Part shown: in pieces, positions 35,900 to 46,339 of the stretch
Position numbering within the stretch: the first letter of the stretch is position 1
Layout of the letters: every line of letters begins with the position of its first letter
NCBI RefSeq assembly: GCF_905115235.1
Contig: NC_051854.1
Coordinates: forward strand, 24,588,001 to 24,652,000
Direction: 5' to 3'
DNA: 64,000 bases
DNA from: Hermetia illucens
Taxonomy: Eukaryota; Arthropoda; Insecta; Diptera; Stratiomyidae
Made by a program: the position numbers and the translations under genes
The notes under the pieces: generated by a model
Database searches by the model: none
Seen by the model: only the letters and a program-made list of their open reading frames with translations
Told to the model about the DNA's origin: nothing

Positions 35900-36080
35900 G
35901 CAGCTACTTCAACATCAACATCACAACGCCCCACTCCATCCGAAGAGAAAATCTAGCTACCCCAAACAGTCAAATATTTAGGAATGTATCTTGACTTCCC
36001 ACTGACAAACACCACCTCCATCAATAATATCAAATATCCGCTACGATACTACCAAGCCTACAAAAGGTAATCTTCATATT
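35900..36080 (+). mobile_element. Jockey-like LINE RT fragment
   Basis: About 60 codons reading SQRPTPSEEKI.LPQTVKYLGMYLD..LT...INNIKYPL, the segment downstream of the RT active site in jockey-clade LINEs (VKYLGxxLDxxLTW). Isolated scrap just downstream of PGRP copy 5. Confidence 0.6.
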
Positions 36081-36240
36081 TGTTGAGGGATGCAAAAGAA
36101 TCACCAATTAGAAAGGAACGTAAATTTATTTTGGAAGCAAATCAGACTCCGTGAAGGCAAAAAAATACTTAATTGCTCATTATTCATTTATTTATTCAAA
36201 ACATTATCGTAATTCGAGAAAGCTTGGAAGAGTCTTTCAT

Positions 36241-36975
36241 TTAAGGATTTGCGGTCCAGCGGGACCAGGTCCTGATTTCATTGTACAACCTAGTACCAGG
36301 ACATTCAGTAGCATAAGCTTGTCTGTGTCCAATCAACTTATAGCTTCCTGAAATCCTTCCTTCGTTAACTCCTTGAGAAATGAAGTTCTTGGTAGCAGTA
36401 AGCATGTTTGCTGGTGGCAAGGCGGCTGAAAAGATTTAATTTTATATAAAAATGATTTGAATTCAGCCCAATCGATATCCTTATATAAACGATGACAATT
36501 CAGGAAGAATTATAAGAAACACAAAACTTACTTCTGAAATCACCAATCAACAAAATTCCAACACTTCGGGAATTGTATCCTGGAGTATGAGCTCCTTCAA
36601 CGTTCCAGCCACGACCTTCGTAGATGTTACCATCACCACCAACGGCAAAACTGTAACCAATATCGGGCCATCCATTGGTGTTCATGTGGAAGTTTTGCAT
36701 GGACCTCATGGCTGCCTTGCAAGCGTCGGTGGAATAACATACTCCTGGTTCGTATGAGTGATGAATCACAACATATGGGATGACCCCGTTGAACCTTGAT
36801 ACGAAATTGGGGGCACGAGCTCCCCAAGCGGCACGGCTGATTAAAGCTCCCAAATTCTCATGAACGAGAACTGTTCGAGAATTTGTAACGAGTTAACAAT
36901 TTTAGGAAAATGCAAAAAGAGTCACAGTAATGACTTACCGGAGAGAACAAGGACAATTCCAACTAGTTTGAACAT
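36241..36975 (-). CDS. PGRP-SC: PGRP-SC-type peptidoglycan amidase, copy 5
   Basis: Minus-strand exons 36975-36939, 36870-36532, 36425-36241 give 186 aa; introns are 68 and 106 bp. Secreted amidase with the full catalytic set (His49, Tyr85, His159, Thr165, Cys167) and Gly79-Trp80...Arg99. Subgroup 5/6 marks: Val42, Ser59, Ile118, Thr137, Ser142 and Thr170. It differs from copy 6 at Ser180 (Pro in copy 6) and His16 (Gln in copy 6). The Arg125 codon is AGA where others use AGG. The poly(A) signal is at 36191-36196. Intact and head-to-head with copy 6. Confidence 0.97.
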
Positions 36976-37022
36976 TTTGCCAGATTGTTTCAATCTAATT
37001 TGCATTGACAAATCGACTGGGG

Positions 37023-37133
37023 TTTATATACGATGCCGATACCTTGGCAAGCGATTGTTTTTTGCACTAAACTCCAATAAAACATATTAATCAGTTATTA
37101 TTACTAATAACAGAATTAAATACCAGCGATAAG
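37023..37133 (-). promoter_or_regulatory. Promoter of PGRP copy 5
   Basis: GATAAG at 37128-37133 (plus-strand orientation), TGATTAAT on the minus strand at 37086-37093 and TATATAAA at 37023-37030. Confidence 0.75.
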
Positions 37134-37440
37134 GTAATCCCTGCTAGTTTTCCTAAAAATTTACTAGCCAATAACCACAGAAATAATATCAGCAAATCTG
37201 AACCAATCCACTAATTGCACTTTCGTTATCACCGAATCTATAAATTTGTTTAAATAATAATGAAATACTTTAAAAACTTTGGAATTTAGAGTATTTCAGG
37301 ATTATGCGGGAAAAAACATCTTAATCCAGTAGGGGTGACATACATGGAAGTTCACGCGAGAAGTTCATCGATCTACAAAATTAACCAAAAAACAAAGGAG
37401 GAAATACAGGAAGGAGATGGTAGAAGAAAAAATTGTAAGG
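37134..37440. repeat. Arm of the copy 5/copy 6 inverted duplication
   Basis: Reverse-complement match to the flank upstream of copy 6: AAGTTCATCGATCTAC at 37361-37376 here is mirrored by GTAGATCGATGAACTT at about 41091-41106. Copy 5's arm lacks sequence present in the copy 6 arm (about 41110-41270), so one arm has since lost or gained DNA. Confidence 0.7.
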
Positions 37441-38239
37441 AGTCAAAATCGTTCCGCAGGAAGGCACTGCTCCTTACTCTCAGTTGCGGGAGTAAAATCC
37501 ATCTTTGACACAAGAAAATTGTACGTCTGTAGCCTCCTGCGAAGTATCTCTTTACAGGTCATGCAATGATGTTAAGATTACGCTGTCTTATCAAACATGT
37601 TACATATTGAAAGGAAGAGACTCCTTTTCATCTCTTCATATTGGTCATAAGATGCATTTATCCCAAGACGAAGGTGCTCTTCGACTTGGTTCCAACATTT
37701 GAAACAATTATCGCGATAAGCAATGTTCTTTATCTTTGCGATCTGACCTGCAAATTTTTTAGTGGATACACACCCCTCCTTCCGTCAGACGGGATCTAGG
37801 ACCAATCTAAAGTTGCGCTGAAGGAAACCTCGAAGACTCAGCATCGCAGCGTTGGCGCGTATGCGCAGCTACACATCCCCCCCCCCTAAAATGTACTGCT
37901 ACATTCCCAGCAGCCAGAAAAACATTTCAAGCCAAAACGCGGTGGTTCTTAGCTTCAGATACATATCCCTGCTAGTTGGAAAACAGTGCAAGCCTAAAAT
38001 AGAGCCCACTATGTCAGGCCTTTACCGAACAGGTCTTTTCGGGCTATGACACAAGTTGCAAGGATAATAGATTTTTCCATTTCCATGAATAGTCCCGCCC
38101 TCTATGTAAATTTTGCGCTGGCATCATGACTGGGACTACTTTAATCTTCTCATCTCTTCTATCGCCTCGGTAAAAAATGCTGGTAACAAGCTTTGGTCAG
38201 CAATCGTTAAGTTAAAATGATTCACTTGTAAATATTGAT
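37441..38239. other. Intergenic, nothing recognised
   Basis: No gene supported. A 10-base C run lies at 37877-37886. Confidence 0.45.
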
Positions 38240-38415
38240 CTAGATATCAAAGTCGATGGGAAGCAACGAAACAGTCAACCGAAACCACGTTGACTTGATA
38301 GGCTAGATTTGACAGTCTCTCAACTTCATCCAGATCAAGCATATGACCAAGCAAACTGGCGCAACCGATCGACAAGTCGAGCCTGCTACTAATCGGAACA
38401 AAGACTGAAGAAAGA
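38240..38415 (+). mobile_element. RTE-like LINE (family B) 3' end
   Basis: IKVDGKQRNSQPKPR...LHPDQAYDQANWRNRST followed by the family 3' signature (GAGCCTGCTACTAATCGG, AAAGACTGAAGAAAG). 5'-truncated to about 175 bp. Confidence 0.65.
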
Positions 38416-39080
38416 CAAGAATGCTTTGTGAAGGTTCCTAAACCGCTTTAGCCAGAACTTGTGTATCTCCTGGAAAAATCTGCTTTGACATTTGGAATGA
38501 CATACCATTAAAGAGATGGTCGTTTTCAGCAATGTCAGCAAAATATCTATGCACTCTTGTTGATTGTTTTCCAAGACCTACTTATTTGACGTGACCAATA
38601 AATAACGGTGGCCGCTACGACGTATGTAAATATTTTATAAATGCCACGCGAAGAACTGTCAAACTAGCGTCATAAATTGGCGCAGCATTTCCTGTCAATA
38701 ATTCCCTCCTTACTACTGCACTCATAGAATGCCTTATAAGTGGAGTATTGGAGTTACTTCTTTAATTACCCCATTAATTGATCATTTGGAAAACTTACTG
38801 CCTAGTGGAAAAGGCAGCTTGATTATTTTCCAAGATCAGCCATTGACACCGTCTGGGAAAACGAGTGCTGAAAACATCATAGAAGGATGTCGGCACCCTG
38901 TAGGATTCGTTTCTAAACCCATCGTGCGGTAACATGTGTGGATGATAAATTTATTAAATTCACTTAATCAAACCATACGGCGCCTAGGTCTTCCGTTCTC
39001 ACTAAATAGCGGTAACAGGACCAATTACCAGGTAGGGACTTTGTCCCCGAGTGTACACCTGGTACACACGATGCGCTGGT
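38416..39080. other. Intergenic, nothing recognised
   Basis: AT-rich, with no coding or repeat identity that I can support. Confidence 0.45.
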
Positions 39081-39089
39081 GGAATTCCC

Positions 39090-40960
39090 ATGGAGAATAA
39101 AAAAAAAAACGACGAAATATCAGGGAAGGAGAACCGGCTGACAGCGTTCGAGCGCAGCACTAAAATGCGTCGTTCACCGCAGCGACCAGTGAAAGAAGCA
39201 GCAAGGGCTGAAATACCCTATGTGACACCCAGACGCAGGGATGGCAACTCTAATATCCTACAGTGTCCCTGTTCCGGAAAAAATGAATCAGAATGGCTAG
39301 TCCTGAGCAGGTGGATTCGGACACGAATTGAGTGGAAGTGCAGTCGAAAAGAGAAACTCATCAAGCAATGCGCGACAGTAGTTAATTGTATACGGTTGGC
39401 AACGTTCCTCCAAAAAAACGTCAGCAAAGACTTAAAAAATGGGCGTATGAAAATGGAGGAGCTACTAAACGGATCGAAGATAGCCTACTGCAAAGCAAAA
39501 TGGAGAAAACCCGAAAAGAAGAAGACGTGCCTCAAGCAGATTTTATCCAAATAGTTTCCAGGACCCTCTTAAAAAGAAAGCGAAGAAGGATGGAAGCAAG
39601 GAACTCGTAACGCCGCTAGAAATCCGTCTATCCAAAGACAATGAGGCTACAAACCAAAAGCCAGTAAGAGAGAAGACGAGGAAGCGAAAAAGGACTAGAC
39701 CATCGGCTCTACTCATTAAGCTGATGGAAGGCAAAACATTTCCTTAGTGAAATCCGATGATGAAACCCGAAGAAAATGGAAAAGTGTCTTCCATACGGAA
39801 AACGAAGGGTGGCGAAGCTACACCCTAAGACGGCTAGCAATAGTACGTTCTGTGAAGCGTCCAAGGGGTTACTGTAGGAAAGGGGACTCGTTTTTAGTCT
39901 CGAGCCTAAGCCCTCTCTAGAAATCCAAGATTTTGACTGCCTCACAGAAAAGGTCAAAGTGGAGGAGGCCATAAAGTGAGAACATGGAGAGGTAACCAAT
40001 ACCCGGATAGGTGAGTGCGATAGATGAATGCTCGAAATCAAAAACTCGCTGTGGTGGGCGTCGCTGAGCGATATACGAGGAAACTTCTTAACAGCAGGAA
40101 AATCAAAACTGGATGGATAGTATGTAAGATACGAATGCGAATAACCCCCAGCGAGTGCTGCAGGTGTCTGGACTATGGACACATGCCAGCATCTTGCAAG
40201 AGACCCGACGGGAGGACTGCATGCCGCAGATGCGATCAGGTAGGTCACCAAGCGAAGACCAGCAATAAGAGCGAAAATTGCTTTATCCGCAAGGATCGTG
40301 TCGTGTCTAGTCAAAGCATTGCACGCACTGCGGGTTCGGGGCGATGTTCAACCTTTATCTGGATTCCACAAATGTACATGCGATGAAGTACAAACCTCAC
40401 CAGTTGCTGAAGGAGTTCACTAAGGAGGTCAAAACTGATATAGTGCTAATCAGCGAGCAATACCAGAACATGGCCTCATGACATCTTGACTTATCGGGTA
40501 TCGCCGCCATCGTTCGATTTCGTGTTCTTGCCCAAGACCGAGAAAATGCCTCTGTATGGATTCGGTGTTAAGGGATAACGTTTTTAGTGTTTACCTAACA
40601 CCGAATGAGACGATGCCGGACTTTCGGTGTCGCCTTGATGCTCTGGAGGACATAGGAGGCAAATCCCGGTTGGCGGTGACTTTAATGCTAGGGCCCTTGA
40701 ATGGGAGCCCCCAGACTCCGAAGGGAAACGAATCCTGGAAATGGCGGCGACAACCAGGCTCGTAATTTCGGCGCTCAGGCTAGCAAGGAAGCATCCGATT
40801 TATTTTTCCATAATAAAATGAAGTTCGTAACCACCGGAAGTGTAGTTGCGCCATTGATGAAACAAGGTATCTTGAACATCGTTGAATGGCCTTCAAAGGC
40901 ATGCATTTTGAGGGAGACCATAGGCATAATTTTCCGACATTGCAGTTGACTCTTTAGCCT
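39090..40960 (+). mobile_element. R1-clade LINE (family A), 3'-truncated copy
   Basis: Begins with a basic, Lys/Glu-rich ORF1 open for 167 codons (39051-39554) and continues through the KSKILTASQKR.KWRRP segment (near 39925) to two zinc knuckles at about 40160-40250 (CCRCLDYGHMPASCK, CRRCDQVGHQAKTSN). The second knuckle has Ser where the last Cys should be. The endonuclease start (HQLLKEFTKEVKTDIVLISEQYQN) is near 40397-40465 and the GDFNAR remnant near 40676-40695. RT is absent. It sits in the spacer between PGRP copies 5 and 6. Confidence 0.75.
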
Positions 40961-41059
40961 GGGTAATTCTTGACGAAACTCTCAAAAGCGGACAGGTTCA
41001 ACAGTACCTGCTTTCGAGATTTCACACCTTTTCCTTTTTCTTTTCTATTTTCATCCTCA

Positions 41060-41420
41060 CATCCACATTCTTTCATTACTGGCCAATTTCGTAGATCGAT
41101 GAACTTCTTTTCGTATTAAATTCTAGATAAGTTGCCCTCGATATATCCAACTGATTTGATTTATCGGCGTACATACCTCTTATATAACACTACCTTTTGA
41201 TGCTTCTATCAAAATGGGATCATTGAAACAAATTTCATCGGATTAAAATCTTTTTTTGAACAAATCATAAATAAACTAAATTTTTTAAAGTTTTTAAAGA
41301 TTTTTATTATAATTTAAACAAATTTGTAGATGTTGTGATAACAAAAGTGTAATTAGTGAAATGGCTTAGAGCTGCTCTGAAAATATTTACCAGTAAACTT
41401 TTGGAAACACTAGCTAAGAT
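41060..41420. repeat. Arm of the inverted duplication upstream of copy 6
   Basis: Mirror of the flank at 37134-37440. The stretch 41270-41345 (TAAAGATTTTTATTATAATTT..., TTGTAGATGTTGTGATAAC) is shared with the 5' flanks of copies 2, 3 and 4, and contains an intact TTAA (41314-41317) at the site occupied by the MITE in copy 4. Confidence 0.7.
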
Positions 41421-41423
41421 TAC

Positions 41424-41534
41424 CTTATCGATAGTATCTAATTCTGTTATTAGTAATAATTACTGATTAATATATTTTATTGGAGGTTTGCGTAAAAAAC
41501 AATCCACTCCCGGAGTATCGGCATCGTATATAAA
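41424..41534 (+). promoter_or_regulatory. Promoter of PGRP copy 6
   Basis: CTTATC at 41424-41429, TGATTAAT at 41464-41471 and TATATAAA at 41527-41534, 48 bp before the ATG. Confidence 0.75.
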
Positions 41535-41581
41535 CCCCAGTCGATTTGTCAATGCAAATTAGATTCAACCAATCTAGCAAA

Positions 41582-42316
41582 ATGTTCAAACTAGTGGGAA
41601 TTGTCCTTGTTCTCTCCGGTAAGTCATTACTGTGACTCTTTTTGCATTTCCCTAAACCTGTTAACTCCTTACGATTTCTCGAACAGTTCTCGTTCAGGAG
41701 AATTTGGGAGCTTTAATCAGCCGTGCCGCTTGGGGAGCTCGTGCACCCAATTTCGTCTCAAGGTTCAACGGGGTCATCCCATATGTTGTGATTCATCACT
41801 CATACGAGCCAGGAGTATGTTATTCCACCGACGCTTGTAAGGCAGCCATGAGGTCCATGCAAAACTTCCACATGAACACCAATGGATGGCCCGATATTGG
41901 TTACAGTTTTGCCGTTGGTGGTGACGGTAACATCTACGAAGGTCGTGGCTGGAACGTTGAAGGAGCTCATACTCCAGGATACAATTCCCGAAGTGTTGGA
42001 ATTTTGTTGATTGGTGATTTCAGGAGTAAGTGTTGTGTTTCTTATAATTATCCCCCACTTCATGTTGTTTATATAAGGACATCGGTGAGACTCAATTCAA
42101 ATCATTCTTATATGAAATTAAATCCTTTCAGCCGCCTTGCCACCAGCAAACATGCTTACTGCTACCAAGAACTTCATTTCTCAAGGAGTTAACGAAGGAA
42201 GGATTTCAGGAAGCTATAAGTTGATTGGACACAGACAAGCTTATGCTACTGAATGCCCTGGAACCAGGTTGTACAATGAAATCAGGACCTGGCCCCGCTG
42301 GACCGCAAATCCTTAA
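41582..42316 (+). CDS. PGRP-SC: PGRP-SC-type peptidoglycan amidase, copy 6
   Basis: Exons 41582-41618, 41687-42025, 42132-42316 give 186 aa; introns are 68 and 106 bp. Secreted zinc amidase with all ligands and the Gly79-Trp80...Arg99 set. It shares Val42, Ser59, Ile118, Thr137, Ser142 and Thr170 with copy 5 and differs from it by Gln16 (CAG, others CAT), near the signal-peptide cleavage region, and Pro180. The poly(A) signal AATAAA is at 42360-42365. Intact. Confidence 0.97.
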
Positions 42317-42389
42317 ATGAAATACTCTTCCAAAGTTTTTAAATTACGGCAATGTTTTGAATAAATAAATGAATTATGAGCAATTAGGT

Positions 42390-43140
42390 GTTTTTCTTGT
42401 CTTAACAGGGTATGGTTTGCTTTAAAGATAACGAGGATTCATTGGCCTCCGTTTCTAGTTCCTCTTTTATATCACCTCCCCTCTTTTTTATCACTTGCCA
42501 AATTTGAAGAGTGTGTATCGGTGAAATCATTTACCTACCAATAATGGCTGCAGCTACTTCGAATATAATAGCAAAATAGCTAGGTGAGTGCTTGTTTGTT
42601 CATATATCCCCAGACCCTCCTTGGACCTCTACACTGATGTATCCTCGATTTTTGCGTACCCATCCATGCATGGTGCAGGAAACTTACTTCTTGCGGATAT
42701 CGAAAACTACTAAAGAACCTTACAACCATCGGACGGAAAAACGAACCCACCACTTTCCGTCTCTCAACGTTTGTAAATGCCATCGCCCACACAGGCGAGA
42801 AACACAGCAAAATACACCACTCTTGCAATGTTTTGCCCACCAACTTTCGACGTCATTATTGCGCTTGGGCAGTGCCACCAACTATTTCTTGGCATATGCA
42901 CAAGATAATCACCCCCGGGTATTTGATAGTCGAGTCAGAGTCCACCGCTATGACAGCCGCTACCGTTTTCTAATCATGCTATTAATATTGTATACTGGTC
43001 CTAAGCCCAGGTAAAGGAGGGAGTTTGAGGCAACATACTTTGTACTATCCACAGTAAAACAAAAATAAAGTGCTGAAATCAGGGGAAAAGATAAATAAAG
43101 TATAGTTGGAGTTATTCCACTGCTAAAAATGCTAAATCCT
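42390..43140. other. Copy 6 downstream flank, nothing recognised
   Basis: 3' flank related to that of copy 3 for the first ~150 bp. A 140-codon open frame at 42592-43014 has no recognisable domain, signal peptide or splice context; I do not call it a gene. Confidence 0.45.
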
Positions 43141-43144
43141 ACCC

Positions 43145-44915
43145 GATCCCTCTTGGTGACACGTACCGCAACAGACCGACCAAGAAAATGCAGCCAGTGT
43201 CGTTAGATCGCATAGAGTAACAACCCTCGGAAAAATGCTAGTGCGCGACAGGACGGGCCCCCTCTTGAGAAATGGGCAAGGGTTCTTGATGCATGGACGG
43301 CGTCAGGACATAAGTAAGTTAGTCCGAACAACACAAATACGTGTCTGCACGCTAAATGTTGTGTGTAAATGTGTCTAACTGGAAAGACCGAGGAACTCGC
43401 AAGAGCCCTTTGGAAAAGCGCATTGATATCTGCGCTCTGCAAGAAACTCGATGGTCTGGTGTCGAAAGCTACCACATTGAACCCAAACGCGGTAAAAATG
43501 CCTATAAACATCTCTATTTTGGTAGCCCACACACTCGATACTGATCGCAGTATTCACTTCTTCACCGCGTACGCATCTCAGACAAGTCGACCTAATGCCG
43601 AGAAAGATGCCTTCTGGCAACTTATCGATGTAAAGACTTGTCACATGCCTACTGAAGTGGTACTTATGAATACATGGTCCATCAAACGATTGTCTCATCT
43701 TCCTACATTTTATAGTGACGCCGATATTTAACTACCGTCACTGCTTGCAAAGCCGTTCCCTAAGAGACCACCGCACCTCAACATCGGCCGTTGATTGCCG
43801 TCCTGCGAATTAAGCCACCCATGTGAAAAACGCACTGACGCATTAAATGATGGCGATTTCGTGAGAAGAAAGAAGAAATGATCTCACTCATGCGATTACA
43901 ATCATTACGAATGTGGAAGAATCGTGAAACTAAATGAAAGACACGATCTACCAAGCGCCCTCTGCAACCCTCGGGGTCACCAAGCCAGGTAAGCGGTACA
44001 TCAGCCGAGATACTTGGCTTTGCAATGACAATGTTGTAATGAAGGTCCGTGTAAAGAAACGCCTCTACTACAAGTTTCTCGACGACAAAGTGGGCAAGAA
44101 AGTACCATATTTCCAATATGGAAAAGAAAAGGTAGCCCAGCAGAATGTTCAAATTACCTTCTGATCCGGTTACTTTCCCATACCATGAAGATTTTTGAAC
44201 GCATTCTTGGCAACCGTATTTGCGAAATCGTTGAAATAACAGTGAATCAATCCGGATTTGTCAAAAACTGCGAAACTACTGATGCAATACACGCTGCGTG
44301 GCTACTCATGGAGAAACACCGTGAGAAGCATTCCCCTCGTTATATTGCATTTCTGGATTTAGGGAAAACGTTTGACCGTATGCCACATGAACTCATCTGG
44401 TATGCTCTATGACAGCACTTAGTACCAGAAGAACTCATGCGCTGGGTTCAATTGTTCTGTCATGATCTGAAAAGTAAAGTTCGAAGTGTGGCGGGTGTAT
44501 CAAAACCGCTTCGTGTCTCTGTTGGTGTTCATCAAGGAAGCACCCGCTTACCACTCCTCTTTGTTCTTGTTATAGACACCGTCACACGGGACGTCCAACG
44601 TCCAGTGACTTACAGACTGCTTTATGCAGATGATGTTTTCCTAGCTAGCTATTAAATAGCAAAAATGATCTCGAGCAACCTGTCCAGAAATGAAATGATC
44701 GCCTCAAGCAACACGGTCTCAGATTGAATCTGAATAAAACTGAATTTTTGACGACTGATCCCCATGAAACAGGCAACATCACTATCAGTGGCAGTGACCT
44801 GGCCAGAACTGAGCGATTTAAAAACCTCAACACTGGCAGCCAATGGAAAACTGAGCCGACCCCGCTTGTGAACGGGACAAAGGCTGAAGAAAAAGAGCAA
44901 CGGAAGAGGTTAGGA
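43145..44915 (+). mobile_element. RTE-like LINE (family B), best-preserved copy
   Basis: 5' UTR from about 43145. Endonuclease 43335-43730: RICVCTLNVV start, DICALQETRWSG, RSIHFFTAYASQTSRPNAEKDAFWQL; the GDLNGH part is missing. Linker 43934-44100: LGVTKPGKRYISRDTWLCND, KKRLYYKFLDDK. RT 44180-44655: HTMKIFERILGNR, FLDLGKTFDRMPHELIWYAL, VGVHQGS and YADD at 44623-44634. Most of the sequence after the active site is deleted, jumping at about 44830 to the 3' end (GAGCCGACCCCGCTTGTGAACGG, GAAGAAAAAG tail). Three other pieces of the family are in the window. Confidence 0.85.
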
Positions 44916-45119
44916 AGCCCATCGGGACCAAGTTCGACATTGGTGTCAAAATTAAAGGATTGTTGTGGAGAGTTGGCAGTGGAGTCAGGAAAACTGATGG
45001 AAGAAGGGAAAGACTAGGTGAGGTTACGAAAATGGCGAGTGTGGGACGACTTCAAGTTACCGCGGGGAATAGTACCCTCAACAAATACCTATTATACGCT
45101 TTTTTAACCATGGACTTCA
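44916..45119. other. Nothing recognised
   Basis: Short unassigned stretch between two oppositely oriented LINEs. Confidence 0.4.
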
Positions 45120-46330
45120 CATTGGAGCGCATAACCTTAAAGTGAACAAGATCGGCGTTATTCTTTCAAGCCCGAAACATAGGGAAGGGACATAACAGGA
45201 GAGGAGATCGGAGAAAACATTGTAAAAGGTGCTAAGAGCTTGATCATACGTTGAGTCACATAATATGTGATCCAAGTTGATAGACACTAAAATTGGCTTT
45301 GCGGAAGTTGAACTTAGTAGATCTATGCGCAGATTAAGAGTTTTATTTCAAATTCAAGTGGGGGGAGGAGGAAAAGATGAGTTTGACGCGGAGTGTATCT
45401 TCTAATGCAATCACGACCCCACCGCCGGTGGACTTCCGTGATGCATTCCGGTCCCTGTCACAGCACAAAGTACAGTTCCTTTCGAGGAACTCCGAGTTTA
45501 ATATGGCATCGTCCAGCCAGCTTTCAGAAATATAGATGGCATGGCGTTGCTGATCCAGCGCGGATAAATTGAAGGCCGCCCAGGTTGGGTCTTAAACCCC
45601 AAAACATTTTGATAGAACATATGAACAATAAACACGGATGCAGCTATATTGGTGGAGAAGGCGGGTTTTCCTGAAATTTATCCGCAAATTGGTACGCTTG
45701 TATGGCACCTTCAAGCCAGAAAGAAGGATTGACGATCACTTAAAATTTTTGAGGATAAGTGACCTTGAAAGATGCTCACTCGGTCGAGGTTGCTGTCATT
45801 TGTCAATTTGACACAGGAAGTAGACCAACTTCGCTCTTTATGTACTCCAGTGCAACGTCCGTAGTAGTAGCGTACGCTACCTTGGAGATAAATAGTTGTT
45901 TAGGTGGGGAGGCCACCTTTAACACGGGGCCGCGGGCACGGGTAGTTGAAGTACCAGGGTATAGAGCAACGCCGGGAATCAGAACTTCGTTGGCGACGAA
46001 GGCAATAAAAGGCTTGGGGAGGCATTGTAGATGAAATCAACTCAAACTGAGCAGACTGTTGCACAGACCCCTGAGAAGACGATGAGGCTACATTGTAAGG
46101 CACAGTAGGAGACGCATTTTCAGAAGCCAAATTCTCGTCGAACGAATTCCTATGCCGCCGGGAACACGTAGATAGCGACAACTTAGTAGATCGTGGCATT
46201 TTCGCCACTGCACTAGTGTTGCGATTTACGTTCTCAAGGGTATTTAATGATTATGCTGAATTGCTGGGTTTGGTTAAATCGGTATTGGTGGAAGGAAAAG
46301 TGGCAACAGACGCAGTTGTCGTAGCAGAAG
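45120..46330 (-). mobile_element. Jockey/CR1-group LINE 5' portion
   Basis: Minus strand. An ORF1-like frame starts at 46208 (MAKMPRSTKLSLSTCSRR...), Ser-rich. Further on, the endonuclease reads HAIYISESWLDDAILNSEFLERN.TLCCDRDRNAS and GGGVVIALEDTLRVKLI at about 45545-45375. The TW/SWL and GGGV motifs are typical of jockey/CR1 APE domains. RT is not present. Decayed. Confidence 0.65.
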
Positions 46331-46339
46331 ATATAATTG

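Noticed and set aside
42592-43014. 140-codon open frame downstream of PGRP copy 6
   Set aside because: No domain, signal peptide, splice or promoter evidence.
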